The notes under the pieces are model-generated. The model saw only the letters and a program-made list of their open reading frames with translations. It did no database searches and had not been told where the DNA came from. This document shows, piece by piece, positions 7,984 to 15,692 of a stretch of 46,944 bases of DNA. The stretch lies in NCBI RefSeq assembly GCF_040537815.1, contig NZ_JBEWSZ010000015.1, forward strand, positions 1-46,944, in the 5' to 3' direction. Source of the DNA: Mesorhizobium shangrilense (GTDB lineage: Bacteria > Pseudomonadota > Alphaproteobacteria > Rhizobiales > Rhizobiaceae). Numbering within the stretch: the stretch's first letter is position 1; each line of letters starts with the position of its first letter. Position numbers and translations under genes: made by a program.

Positions 7984-9682
7984 CAGTAACCCCTGTCTTA
8001 GTGAGAAAGCGTTGCGGCTGCTGGCCACGCGTTTTCGTCTTGATCGCAATGATCCGGCCCGATTCCGGGGCAAGGGAGGAGTAGCCCGGGGGGAGACGGA
8101 TAAACGTCGAGGTCACGAACAAGGTCGAGAGGTCCTCGCCGCCGAAAGCGCAGTTCGTAGGCATTGGAACAGGAAGCGCTATCTCTTCGACGAGCAGACC
8201 GTCCGGAGCATATCGGCGAACGCTCCACCCGCCAAGGCAAGTGACCCAGACATGACCCTCTTCATCGACCGTCAGCCCGTTGGGCTTCCCGGGAAATCCT
8301 TGGGAGGAGATGAAAACCCTTCGATCAGCGAGCGCACCGGAAGCTTCGTTAAACGAGAAGACGTGGACGACGGCATTTTCGCCCTCCGTAAAGTACATGC
8401 GAGTGCCGTCGGGCGAAAAAGCGACGTTCTTCGGCCCGGTGATAGCCGAAAGCTTCACATCGACATTCAGATGCGGATCGATGCAGTATAGGCTGCCGCG
8501 ACCGATCTGCTGGTTGACCGCCATTGTTCCAGCCCACAAACGGCCGCGCGAATCGATCGCTGCATTGTTAAAACGATTGTCGGGCTGATCGGGCTCGGGA
8601 TCGATAAGGCGGGAGGTCTCCCCGGTTTCCAGATCCACGCGGTGAAGGCCACGCTGTCCCGTCAAGATCAGCCGGCCGCGGTCGTCGATGGCGACCCCGC
8701 CGACCAAAAACGGAAGGTCGAGACTATTGGCGCGTCGTGTAGCGGGTTCCCACCAACGCAGCGCTGGCGCTAAGACGTCGACCCAATAAAGTCGGCTGTG
8801 GTCCTCACACCAAATCGGGTTCTCCCCCATGAAGTCGCGCCCCGTCGGGAGCACCTGCAGGTCCGGAGAAATCGCCTTTTCGGGCTTGTCGATCACCTCG
8901 GGCCAGACTAGCGAAGTCCCCTGCTTGCCGGATGCGCGGCGCGCGGCTTCCGCCATGATCCTGCCGGCTTCGTGCAGTTCTTCCGATGGCGTCACATCAG
9001 CATCGAAGGTGCATCCGATCGCACCAATCGGGCGATCGCTGTCATCAACAATGGGGGCAGCGACCGCGGGGCCGCCCGAAGCCGGTTCTCTTGGCACGAC
9101 AATATAGCCAACGGCCTTGGCCACGCTGAGCTCGGCGGCCAATTTCTCCTGTCTGATGCCCGACGCAGAGGCAGCTTCCAAAAACGGTATCTGATCCGAT
9201 TTCGAGAGCGCCGCGATCATGGCTCGCCCAGCAGCCGAGTCGATCGCTGGGCCTCGCGGCCAGATATGAGCCAAACTGGTAAAGACCGGGTCTACCGCCT
9301 CGAAGTCGAGAACGAAAACATTGCTTTCGTCCATTACCGATAAGACGATGGTGCGACCGAGCCGACGAGCAAGCCGCGCCAATTCCGGCTTGGCTACTCG
9401 AATAAGCGGATCCCGATCCAAGGCGGCACGAGCGAGTTCAAGCACTTTGACGCCGAGATGATAAGTTCGGCTCCGGCTATCGAAGCGCACAAGCCTTCGC
9501 CTTGAAAGCGCACTAACGAGCCGGTGTAACGACCCTTTGGGGATGCCGGCGGTCCGTTCCAGGTCCTTCAGCCGCATTGGCGAATGGGCGTTTCCGATTG
9601 CAAGCAGGACATCGAGGCCACGCAACAGGGCCTGCGCGCCTGGGACTTCCGGGTCGTTACCTTCACGCTCATTCGTCAGCAA
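7970..9682 (-). CDS. IclR-type regulator fused to an SMP-30 domain
   Basis: This 570-residue protein joins two families normally found apart. Residues 12-80 are the IclR winged helix-turn-helix (RLKDLERTAGIPKGSLHRLV) and 90-250 the IclR effector domain (PAIDSAAGRA and GYIVVPREP regions). After a linker, residues 275-560 form a complete SMP-30 beta-propeller starting at GENPIW. In the propeller, Glu287 and Asn372 are kept. The positions matching human SMP-30 Asn154 and Asp204 are Lys418 (GPKNVAF) and Asn468 (KPNGLTVD), so the metal site looks lost and the domain may be a sensor rather than an enzyme. The start is a TTG at 9682 with GAGG about 8 nt upstream. The gene is divergent from the dehydratase operon and probably regulates it. 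Confidence 0.9.
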   Translation of the reverse strand: MLTNEREGNDPEVPGAQALLRGLDVLLAIGNAHSPMRLKDLERTAGIPKGSLHRLVSALSRRRLVRFDSRSRTYHLGVKVLELARAALDRDPLIRVAKPELARLARRLGRTIVLSVMDESNVFVLDFEAVDPVFTSLAHIWPRGPAIDSAAGRAMIAALSKSDQIPFLEAASASGIRQEKLAAELSVAKAVGYIVVPREPASGGPAVAAPIVDDSDRPIGAIGCTFDADVTPSEELHEAGRIMAEAARRASGKQGTSLVWPEVIDKPEKAISPDLQVLPTGRDFMGENPIWCEDHSRLYWVDVLAPALRWWEPATRRANSLDLPFLVGGVAIDDRGRLILTGQRGLHRVDLETGETSRLIDPEPDQPDNRFNNAAIDSRGRLWAGTMAVNQQIGRGSLYCIDPHLNVDVKLSAITGPKNVAFSPDGTRMYFTEGENAVVHVFSFNEASGALADRRVFISSQGFPGKPNGLTVDEEGHVWVTCLGGWSVRRYAPDGLLVEEIALPVPMPTNCAFGGEDLSTLFVTSTFIRLPPGYSSLAPESGRIIAIKTKTRGQQPQRFLTKTGVTDGRA

Positions 9683-9750
9683 GTTGCACGCCTCTTCGTT
9701 GGGGTCCTTCGCTTATCACCTGAAACGATCATGTTGACAAGCCATATAAA

Positions 9751-9767
9751 GTTCTACATCGTGGAAC
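9751..9767. promoter_or_regulatory. Candidate IclR-type operator between divergent genes
   Basis: GTTCTAC-ATC-GTGGAAC is an interrupted palindrome with GTTC/GAAC outer arms and AC/GT inner pairs, the shape seen in many IclR-family sites. It lies between the IclR fusion gene (start 9682, leftward) and the dehydratase gene (start 9812, rightward). From there a bound regulator could control both directions. A TTGACA at 9734-9739 lies just beside it, but no matching -10 box is clear. The binding protein is inferred from context. Confidence 0.5.
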
Positions 9768-9811
9768 GACTCCTCATATGTACACCTATGAATTCCATAA
9801 AGAGAGGACAT

Positions 9812-10963
9812 ATGGACGTTATTCAGGCTCTTGAAGGATATGCGATTACGGCGTCCGCGCAGTCGACTTGGCTGCTTCTGGAAATCCGACTGGCGGACGG
9901 CACCGTCGGATTCGGCGAAGCCTCATATTTCGGCCGGGAGGTCGAAATGCAGTCGGTCATTCGGCAAGCCAGGACTCTGCTCATTGGCAGGCCCTGCGAA
10001 TTGCCGCTGGAACCCCTTACGTCGATGCAAAACGGTCGGACGGGTTCGCCCGGAAACCTATTGGCGCACGTCGTGGAACAAGCCGCCATTGATGCGCTAT
10101 CTCGCCGTGCCGGCCTTGCTATGGCAACGTTTCTGGGCGGCGCAGTTAATGCTCGCGTATCTGTCTATGCCAATCTGAATCGGGGCATCGTCGATCGCAA
10201 AGCCGAGGGATTTGCCAAACGCGCCCAAGAAATCGCGAGTTCCGGTCATTACAAAGCTATCAAAATCGCTCCGTTCGATAGCGTACCCGCGGACGGTTCT
10301 GATGTGCTGGAGGGGCCTGCCTTCATCAATAGCGCGCTGCTGCGCGTCGAAGCAGTCCGGGATGCGATCGGCGCTGATGTCCGGCTCCTTGTCGACTGCT
10401 TCGGAAAGCTGACGCCCGCAGCAGCACGGGAGTTTCTACGTCAAGCTGCACGCCTGAATCTGTATTGGGTCGAAGACCCGATCAACTGGGCCGAAGCACC
10501 CCCGGAAGAATCACGCGCCCTACGAAGCCTGGCCAACAACTCCGGAATCCGCCTCGCCGGAGGAGAGGCGCTCGGTTCAGAGCCTGAAGCCGAAGCGCTG
10601 CTCGACCTGGAAGCGCTGGATGTTGTTTTGCCGGACCTGCGCTGGACAGGCCTCGCAACCGGAAAGGCCATCCTGCAATCCGCAATCTGCCGCGGGTTGG
10701 AAACCAGCCTTCATAGCCCCGCAGGACCGATACTAGATCTCGTCAGCCTGCAGGTGGCGGCTACGATACCCTCTTTCAGTATTCTTGAAAGGCAGATCGG
10801 TGAGAGCCCCTTCTACGATCGTCTTCGCGGGGAACCCGCCGTTTTCGAGGACGGTCAAATCGTGGTCGATCTCTCTGGCGGAATCGGCGGCGGGCCAAAC
10901 CGCTCCGTGATCGCGCAACACGCCACCTGTTTCACCACAGAGTATCCCGGAGCATTGGAATGA
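9812..10963 (+). CDS. Enolase-superfamily dehydratase/racemase (mandelate racemase-like)
   Basis: This 383-residue protein has an N-terminal capping domain and a TIM-barrel. Metal ligands are Asp195 (LLVDCFGK), Glu221 (YWVEDP) and Glu252 (AGGEALG). Lys151 is in the catalytic KxK position, but the second Lys is replaced by Ala (KIAPF). His301 in SLHSPAGP is the likely general acid/base, as in the HNPSGP subgroup. It probably dehydrates a sugar acid. ATG at 9812 has AGAGGA directly upstream; a longer reading from 9584 would run into the divergent regulator and has no family similarity. It begins a rightward operon with an SDR and a peptide-type ABC importer. The substrate is unknown. Confidence 0.88.
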   Translation: MDVIQALEGYAITASAQSTWLLLEIRLADGTVGFGEASYFGREVEMQSVIRQARTLLIGRPCELPLEPLTSMQNGRTGSPGNLLAHVVEQAAIDALSRRAGLAMATFLGGAVNARVSVYANLNRGIVDRKAEGFAKRAQEIASSGHYKAIKIAPFDSVPADGSDVLEGPAFINSALLRVEAVRDAIGADVRLLVDCFGKLTPAAAREFLRQAARLNLYWVEDPINWAEAPPEESRALRSLANNSGIRLAGGEALGSEPEAEALLDLEALDVVLPDLRWTGLATGKAILQSAICRGLETSLHSPAGPILDLVSLQVAATIPSFSILERQIGESPFYDRLRGEPAVFEDGQIVVDLSGGIGGGPNRSVIAQHATCFTTEYPGALE

Positions 10964-11011
10964 TCATCCATAGAGACCCACGACATCAGTCTAGCAAAGG
11001 GGCGAATTAAC

Positions 11012-11881
11012 ATGACGGTTTCCGGAAAGCGCGTGCTCATAACCGGGGGTAGCCGCGGGATCGCGGCGCAAATTGCACGCACCTTCGCGACAAAGGGCGC
11101 CGCCGTTGCAATCAATTTTAGCGAGGCCGCCGACAGGTCCGCGGGATGGCCGAATGCCGGCGAAAACCTCGTCTCCGAAATTATGGAGGCAGGGGGCCGA
11201 GCTTACGTAATCGAGGGCGACTTATCTAATCCTGCACAAGCCACGGACATCGTCGATTCGGCGGCGAAGGTGCTCGGTGGCCTTGACGTTCTGGTGTTGA
11301 GTGCATCGGCGCAGATCAACAAGCCATTCCTCGACGTGACGGCAGATGACATCGCCGCGCAGATCCAAGTGAACCTAACCTCAAACATCCTGATCTTGCA
11401 GCGGACAATCCCGATCATGCTGGAGCGCCGGTGGGGCCGTATTATCACGATAGGAAGTGCGCAGGAGGTGGCGCCTTCGGCGGAGATGCCCATCTACGCG
11501 TTGACCAAAGCTGCGATGTGGAATCTGGTTTGCAATCTTGCGGTGCAAACCGCTCCCTTTGGTGTCACCGTCAACAATGTTGCGCCAGGGTTGATCCAAA
11601 CTGACCGCAACGCCCATCGCCGTCGTGACATGGAAGCTTGGAACGCTCTCGCTTGCCAAGCGAACCCGGTGGGGCGAGCAGGCCGCCCTGATGACGTGGC
11701 GGAATGGGTGCTCCACCTTGCTTCGGACAAAGCGGGCTTCACCACCGGTACGAACATCTTGGTGACCGGGGGCGCGCACATCCCAACCAATCGGGCTGAC
11801 GGCCCACCTGGTCGGCTTTCCGACCGCGAGACGGAAGCACTCCGATCCCGTGTGCCTGAGTCCCTGCCCAAGTTATCGTGA
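11012..11881 (+). CDS. SDR family oxidoreductase with altered glycine motif
   Basis: This 289-residue NAD(P)-dependent short-chain dehydrogenase is likely to oxidise a sugar or polyol, or the dehydration product, in the same pathway. The catalytic Ser (ITIGSAQ), Tyr and Lys (YALTK) are present. The cofactor motif is TGGSRGIA (11-18) instead of TGxxxGIG: the last glycine is alanine. The protein is longer than the usual 250 residues. An extra segment lies near 37-50 (ADRSAGWPNAGEN) and the C-terminal tail is extended after the VTGGAHIP strand. It lies 48 bp after the dehydratase gene with AAAGGGG before the ATG, so it is part of the same operon. Confidence 0.9.
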   Translation: MTVSGKRVLITGGSRGIAAQIARTFATKGAAVAINFSEAADRSAGWPNAGENLVSEIMEAGGRAYVIEGDLSNPAQATDIVDSAAKVLGGLDVLVLSASAQINKPFLDVTADDIAAQIQVNLTSNILILQRTIPIMLERRWGRIITIGSAQEVAPSAEMPIYALTKAAMWNLVCNLAVQTAPFGVTVNNVAPGLIQTDRNAHRRRDMEAWNALACQANPVGRAGRPDDVAEWVLHLASDKAGFTTGTNILVTGGAHIPTNRADGPPGRLSDRETEALRSRVPESLPKLS

Positions 11882-11922
11882 ATCTTTGATGCCAACGAAA
11901 AAGAAAAGAAAGGGGAATTCTC

Positions 11923-13674
11923 ATGATAAAGACTCGAAGAATACAATTTGCACTCGCTGGCGTTCTTGCGCTCATAGCGAGCGACGTGACGTATGCCCAG
12001 ACGATCCCGGATGTCCCACGAGACCGCACTTTGGTCGTCGCCTTCAATCCAGAGGCACCGACCTATAGGAATGTAGGACAGGCCAACCCGTATTCGATCA
12101 ATATCGACGATATGCGGGGCTCGATCATCAATATGTTTGAACCTCTATTCTACTATAATACAATTACAGACAAGTTGATCCCTTGGTTGGCGAAGTCTCT
12201 CGAATACAACGACAGCAATACGCAGCTGACCATTCACTTACGGTCCGGGGTCACCTGGAGTGATGGTGAGCCGTTCAGCGCCGACGATGTGGTATTCACC
12301 TTGAGACTCCTGAAGTCGAACGGCGAGACGAAGAAGGACATGGTAAAGGCGACAGCAGTCGCTGAGGATGTCGCGTCCGTCGAGAAGATCGACCAATCTA
12401 CGGTCGTGATCCATCTGACCAAACCCGATCCGCGTTTCGCTTTCCGATATCTGATCAACTGCTTCGAGTCAGGACTTCAATGGCTGCCGGAACACATCTG
12501 GAAAGATGTTGCGGACCCTGCATCCTTTTCCTTCTACGATCCCCAGAAAGGTTGGCCGGTTACGACAAGCCCCTGGAAGGTCGTTCGCTTCACCGACACC
12601 CAGATCTTTATGGACCGACGCGATAAGTGGTGGGCCAGCGACGCCGGTTTAGCCAAGATGCCGGCAATCGAACGGATCATCACCGTGCCGGGCGGAACCA
12701 ACGACCATATGGCGCAATTGATGCTCGCCAATCAGGCCGACATTGCTTTCGATCTGCCCGTTCCGGTCGTAAAGCAGATCCTCAGCCGGAATCCGAAAGT
12801 GACCACCTTCTCCGGCAATAACCCTCCCTTCGGCTCGGCCGATGATTGGCCACCCTCACTCTATTTCAACCACAAGGATCCGATCTGGCAGGACGCCCAT
12901 CTTCGACACGCTGTCAATTATTACCTGGACCGCAAACAACTGGTGGACGTGGGCTTCGAGGGTGCCACTCACCCGATCTTTTCGCCGTTTCCGGGATTCG
13001 GCACGCTCAAGCCATACATCGATGCGATCAAGCCGCTGGCAGATAAATACGGGATTGGCGTCTATGATCCAGCGCGGGGTGACCAAGAAATGGCAGCCGC
13101 CGGCTACGCCAAAAACAGCAACGGAATGTGGCAGAAGGACGGGAAGTTGCTTTCGTCGACCATTGAGACGATCCCGACTCTCGGCTTTCTCGGTCCGCTC
13201 GTGGCCCAGCAGCTGAAGAACCACGGGCTCGACATTGGCTATCAGTCATCGCCGGAGAGCCGCGCAATCATGCGGGATGGAAAATATCAGCTCGCTCTGT
13301 TCGGTCATCGTGGCTCTGACACCGATCCGTTCGCGACCCTCGACGCGTATACATCCAAGAATGCAATTCCAGTAGGCGAGCCGACTTTGTTCCTGGCGCG
13401 CTGGTCGAACGCTGAATACGACAAAATCGTAGCCCAAGTCGGGCACCTCCGCCCTGGCGATCCCGGCATTTTGCCGCTCGTGAAGGCTGCCATGGAAATC
13501 TGGCTCCGCGACGCTGTCGAGGCACCGATTTGCGAATTTTATCTGCGCATTCCGATGAACCAGACGCATTGGACGAACTGGCCTTCCGAACAGAACCCCT
13601 ACATGCAGCCGACTTTTTGGCTGACTTCGGGCCAGTTCGGTTATGTTCTCTGGCAGCTCAAGCCTGTGCAATAG
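11923..13674 (+). CDS. ABC transporter substrate-binding protein, peptide/oligosaccharide type (SBP family 5)
   Basis: This 583-residue periplasmic protein has a Sec signal peptide (cleavage expected after VTYAQ, near residue 25). It shows family 5 features: the long LIPWLAKSLEYNDSNTQLTIHLR start, the SDGEPFSADDVVFTLRLL block (about 107-124) and a two-lobe length near 550 residues. Members bind di/oligopeptides, nickel complexes or, in rhizobia, plant oligosaccharides. Because the operon encodes a dehydratase and SDR, a glycoside or oligosaccharide is as likely as a peptide. A strong ribosome site (AAGGGGA) precedes ATG 11923. A hairpin without a U-tract follows in the gap before the permease genes. 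Confidence 0.92.
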   Translation: MIKTRRIQFALAGVLALIASDVTYAQTIPDVPRDRTLVVAFNPEAPTYRNVGQANPYSINIDDMRGSIINMFEPLFYYNTITDKLIPWLAKSLEYNDSNTQLTIHLRSGVTWSDGEPFSADDVVFTLRLLKSNGETKKDMVKATAVAEDVASVEKIDQSTVVIHLTKPDPRFAFRYLINCFESGLQWLPEHIWKDVADPASFSFYDPQKGWPVTTSPWKVVRFTDTQIFMDRRDKWWASDAGLAKMPAIERIITVPGGTNDHMAQLMLANQADIAFDLPVPVVKQILSRNPKVTTFSGNNPPFGSADDWPPSLYFNHKDPIWQDAHLRHAVNYYLDRKQLVDVGFEGATHPIFSPFPGFGTLKPYIDAIKPLADKYGIGVYDPARGDQEMAAAGYAKNSNGMWQKDGKLLSSTIETIPTLGFLGPLVAQQLKNHGLDIGYQSSPESRAIMRDGKYQLALFGHRGSDTDPFATLDAYTSKNAIPVGEPTLFLARWSNAEYDKIVAQVGHLRPGDPGILPLVKAAMEIWLRDAVEAPICEFYLRIPMNQTHWTNWPSEQNPYMQPTFWLTSGQFGYVLWQLKPVQ

Positions 13675-13727
13675 CGAAGGCCTGCTCCCAATGGGATGCG
13701 ACGATTGAAACTGGGTGTATCAGCGAT

Positions 13728-13751
13728 CCAGCCCCAATCACGAGGGGCTGG
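13728..13751 (+). other. Intergenic mRNA hairpin after the substrate-binding-protein gene
   Basis: CCAGCCCC and GGGGCTGG form a perfect 8-bp stem with an 8-nt loop, between the binding-protein stop (13674) and the first permease start (13772). There is no run of T after it, so it is not a typical terminator. In binding-protein operons such stems often protect the upstream message from 3' decay and so raise binding protein over permease. That role is inferred. Confidence 0.6.
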
Positions 13752-13771
13752 AGGATAAGCGAGAGGATCTG

Positions 13772-14773
13772 ATGTATCGTCATTATCTTGCGAAGAGAGC
13801 GATAATCCTGCTGACAGCCATATGGGCGGCAGCGACCATAAACTTCCTCATTCCGCATATGAGCCCGAAAAATCCGATCGCGGAAAAACTAACCCTCCTG
13901 GCCGCCACATCCGGCATCAGTCCGAGCCGGATCAAGGAGATGTCGGAGGTCTTCTCTGAAAAGTTCGGCCTCAACAAGACCCTATGGGAACAGTACGTGA
14001 CTTATCTCTGGAACGCCGTTCGGTTTGACTTCGGCCCTTCCATCATCAGCTATCCGACGCCGGTCAGCGAGCTGATAGGGCGTGCTCTTCCTTGGACACT
14101 CGGTTTGTTATTCAGCGCAACAGTAATCGCCTTCGCCGCGGGCACGTTACTTGGCGCGGCGGCTGCAAAGTATCGCCGAGCGGGAGCTCTACAAGCGCTA
14201 AATGCGCTCATGATGGTGCTTTCAGCCCTGCCGTTCTATTTAGTTGGACTCGTTCTGATCTATCTCCTCGCCGCCACTACAGGCTGGTTCCCGGTCTCGG
14301 GCGGCTACGACATATTTTCTATTCCGACCTGGTCCTGGTCCTTTGCGCTTGAAGTGCTGGATCATTCCGTTCTTCCCGCTCTGTCCATCGTGATCGCCTC
14401 GGTCGGAGTTTGGGCGATCGGCATGCGGGGCATGATGATCTCAGTCCAAGGCGAGGACTACGTCGAGTTTGCGCGCGCCCGCGGCCTCAAACCGAGTCGG
14501 ATCTTCTTCCGGTATGGAATTCGAACAGCGATCCTGCCGCAGGTAACAGCGCTCGCGCTAAGCATGGGACAGATCGTCGCCGGCGCGATCCTGGTAGAAG
14601 TGGTTTTTGGTTACCCTGGTGTCGGCACCCTATTGTTCCAGTCGATCTCTCTGTTCGACTATCCAACCATCTATGGGATCGTCCTGATCCTCGTCGTCAC
14701 GGTTGCTGCATCGATGTTCATTGTTGACCTGATCGCTCCATGGATCGATCCCAGAATCCGGGTTGAAGCGTGA
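13772..14773 (+). CDS. ABC transporter permease, DppB/OppB type
   Basis: This 333-residue inner-membrane permease has about six membrane segments. The first is at 9-27, then come a long periplasmic loop and a core region with the EAA-type loop (GEDYVEFARARGLKPSRIFFRYGIRTA, in two parts around residue 230) that contacts the ATPase. The C-terminal VEVVFGYPGVGTLL is typical of DppB-type proteins. The start at 13772 is chosen over an in-frame ATG 57 nt upstream because GAGAGGA precedes it and because the extension would overlap the intergenic hairpin. It pairs with the DppC-type gene whose ATG overlaps its stop. Confidence 0.93.
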   Translation: MYRHYLAKRAIILLTAIWAAATINFLIPHMSPKNPIAEKLTLLAATSGISPSRIKEMSEVFSEKFGLNKTLWEQYVTYLWNAVRFDFGPSIISYPTPVSELIGRALPWTLGLLFSATVIAFAAGTLLGAAAAKYRRAGALQALNALMMVLSALPFYLVGLVLIYLLAATTGWFPVSGGYDIFSIPTWSWSFALEVLDHSVLPALSIVIASVGVWAIGMRGMMISVQGEDYVEFARARGLKPSRIFFRYGIRTAILPQVTALALSMGQIVAGAILVEVVFGYPGVGTLLFQSISLFDYPTIYGIVLILVVTVAASMFIVDLIAPWIDPRIRVEA

Positions 14774-15690
14774 TGGCCCCCACGTCGAACCGTATCGAGC
14801 ATACTGGGATGGAACCCGCGTGGGGATCGGCTCACGGTAAAGCGCTTGCCGTGCTCCGTTACCTTTGGCGCAATCCTTCACTTCTCTTTGGAATGGTGAT
14901 GTTGCTTGTGCTTGCTGCGTTTGCAGGGTTGGGCCGGCTGGTGATCGACGTCTCCACCGCCGCGCCTTTATCAGCACCGGCGTCAAGCCCGCCCACCAGC
15001 GAATACCTGTTTGGGGTAGACGCGCAGGGCCGTAACCTCATCGCCGTCATGATCCAGGGAACCTATTTGACCGTCAGAACCGGGCTGATCGCGGGGGCCA
15101 TCGGGACCTTACTCGGCGCCGCGCTCGGCTTCGTTGCCGCCTATTTCGGTGGATGGACAGATCGCATCATTAGCTGGCTAATCGACGTATCGTTGACTGT
15201 CCCAGCGCTCCTCTTCCTCGTGATGATCTCGTCGGTGGTTCAGACGGGCCTGACCTCGATGGGAATGGCGCTGATCATCGCAGCCTTAGCGTGGCGGGTT
15301 CCAGCGCGACAGATCCGAAGTCAAATGCTGGTGATGAGAACATCAATGTTCGTGGATGTCGCTCGAATCTCCGGCGAAGGACCCTTCCGTATCATCTTGG
15401 CCGAAATTACTCCAAACCTGCTCCCATTCCTAATGTCCGCTTTCGTCGCGGCGATGGCCGACGCGATTCTCGCCAGCATCGGCATGGAGGCAATGGGGCT
15501 AGGGCCGCAGAATGAACCCACCTTGGGTATGACCATTTACTGGCTAATGACCTATTCTGCTTTCCTTTCCGGCATGTGGTGGTGGATTCTACCACCAGTC
15601 CTTATCCTGATGACGCTCTTTGTCGGTCTCTATTTCGTCAATGTGGGGCTCGACGAACTTTCCAATCCGCGATTGCGGCGGCTCGGCTGA
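14773..15690 (+). CDS. ABC transporter permease, DppC/OppC type
   Basis: This 305-residue second permease of the importer has a DppC-type cytoplasmic N-terminus and a first membrane segment at about 38-58. The conserved SEYLFGVDAQGRN stretch precedes the permease core, followed by a GPFRIILAEITPNLLP coupling loop and a C-terminal FVGLYFVNVGLDE. The ATG overlaps the TGA of the DppB-type gene (TGATG); a GTG one codon earlier is also possible. Such overlap ties its synthesis to its partner. It ends two bases before the start of the double ATPase gene. Confidence 0.93.
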   Translation: MAPTSNRIEHTGMEPAWGSAHGKALAVLRYLWRNPSLLFGMVMLLVLAAFAGLGRLVIDVSTAAPLSAPASSPPTSEYLFGVDAQGRNLIAVMIQGTYLTVRTGLIAGAIGTLLGAALGFVAAYFGGWTDRIISWLIDVSLTVPALLFLVMISSVVQTGLTSMGMALIIAALAWRVPARQIRSQMLVMRTSMFVDVARISGEGPFRIILAEITPNLLPFLMSAFVAAMADAILASIGMEAMGLGPQNEPTLGMTIYWLMTYSAFLSGMWWWILPPVLILMTLFVGLYFVNVGLDELSNPRLRRLG

Positions 15691-15692
15691 CC

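Noticed and set aside
9734..9762. TTGACA as a -35 box for the dehydratase operon
   Set aside because: No acceptable -10 hexamer at 16-18 bp spacing; kept only as a note beside the palindrome.
13715..13771. Upstream in-frame start for the DppB-type permease
   Set aside because: The extension overlaps the intergenic hairpin and lacks family similarity; ATG 13772 has a strong ribosome site.
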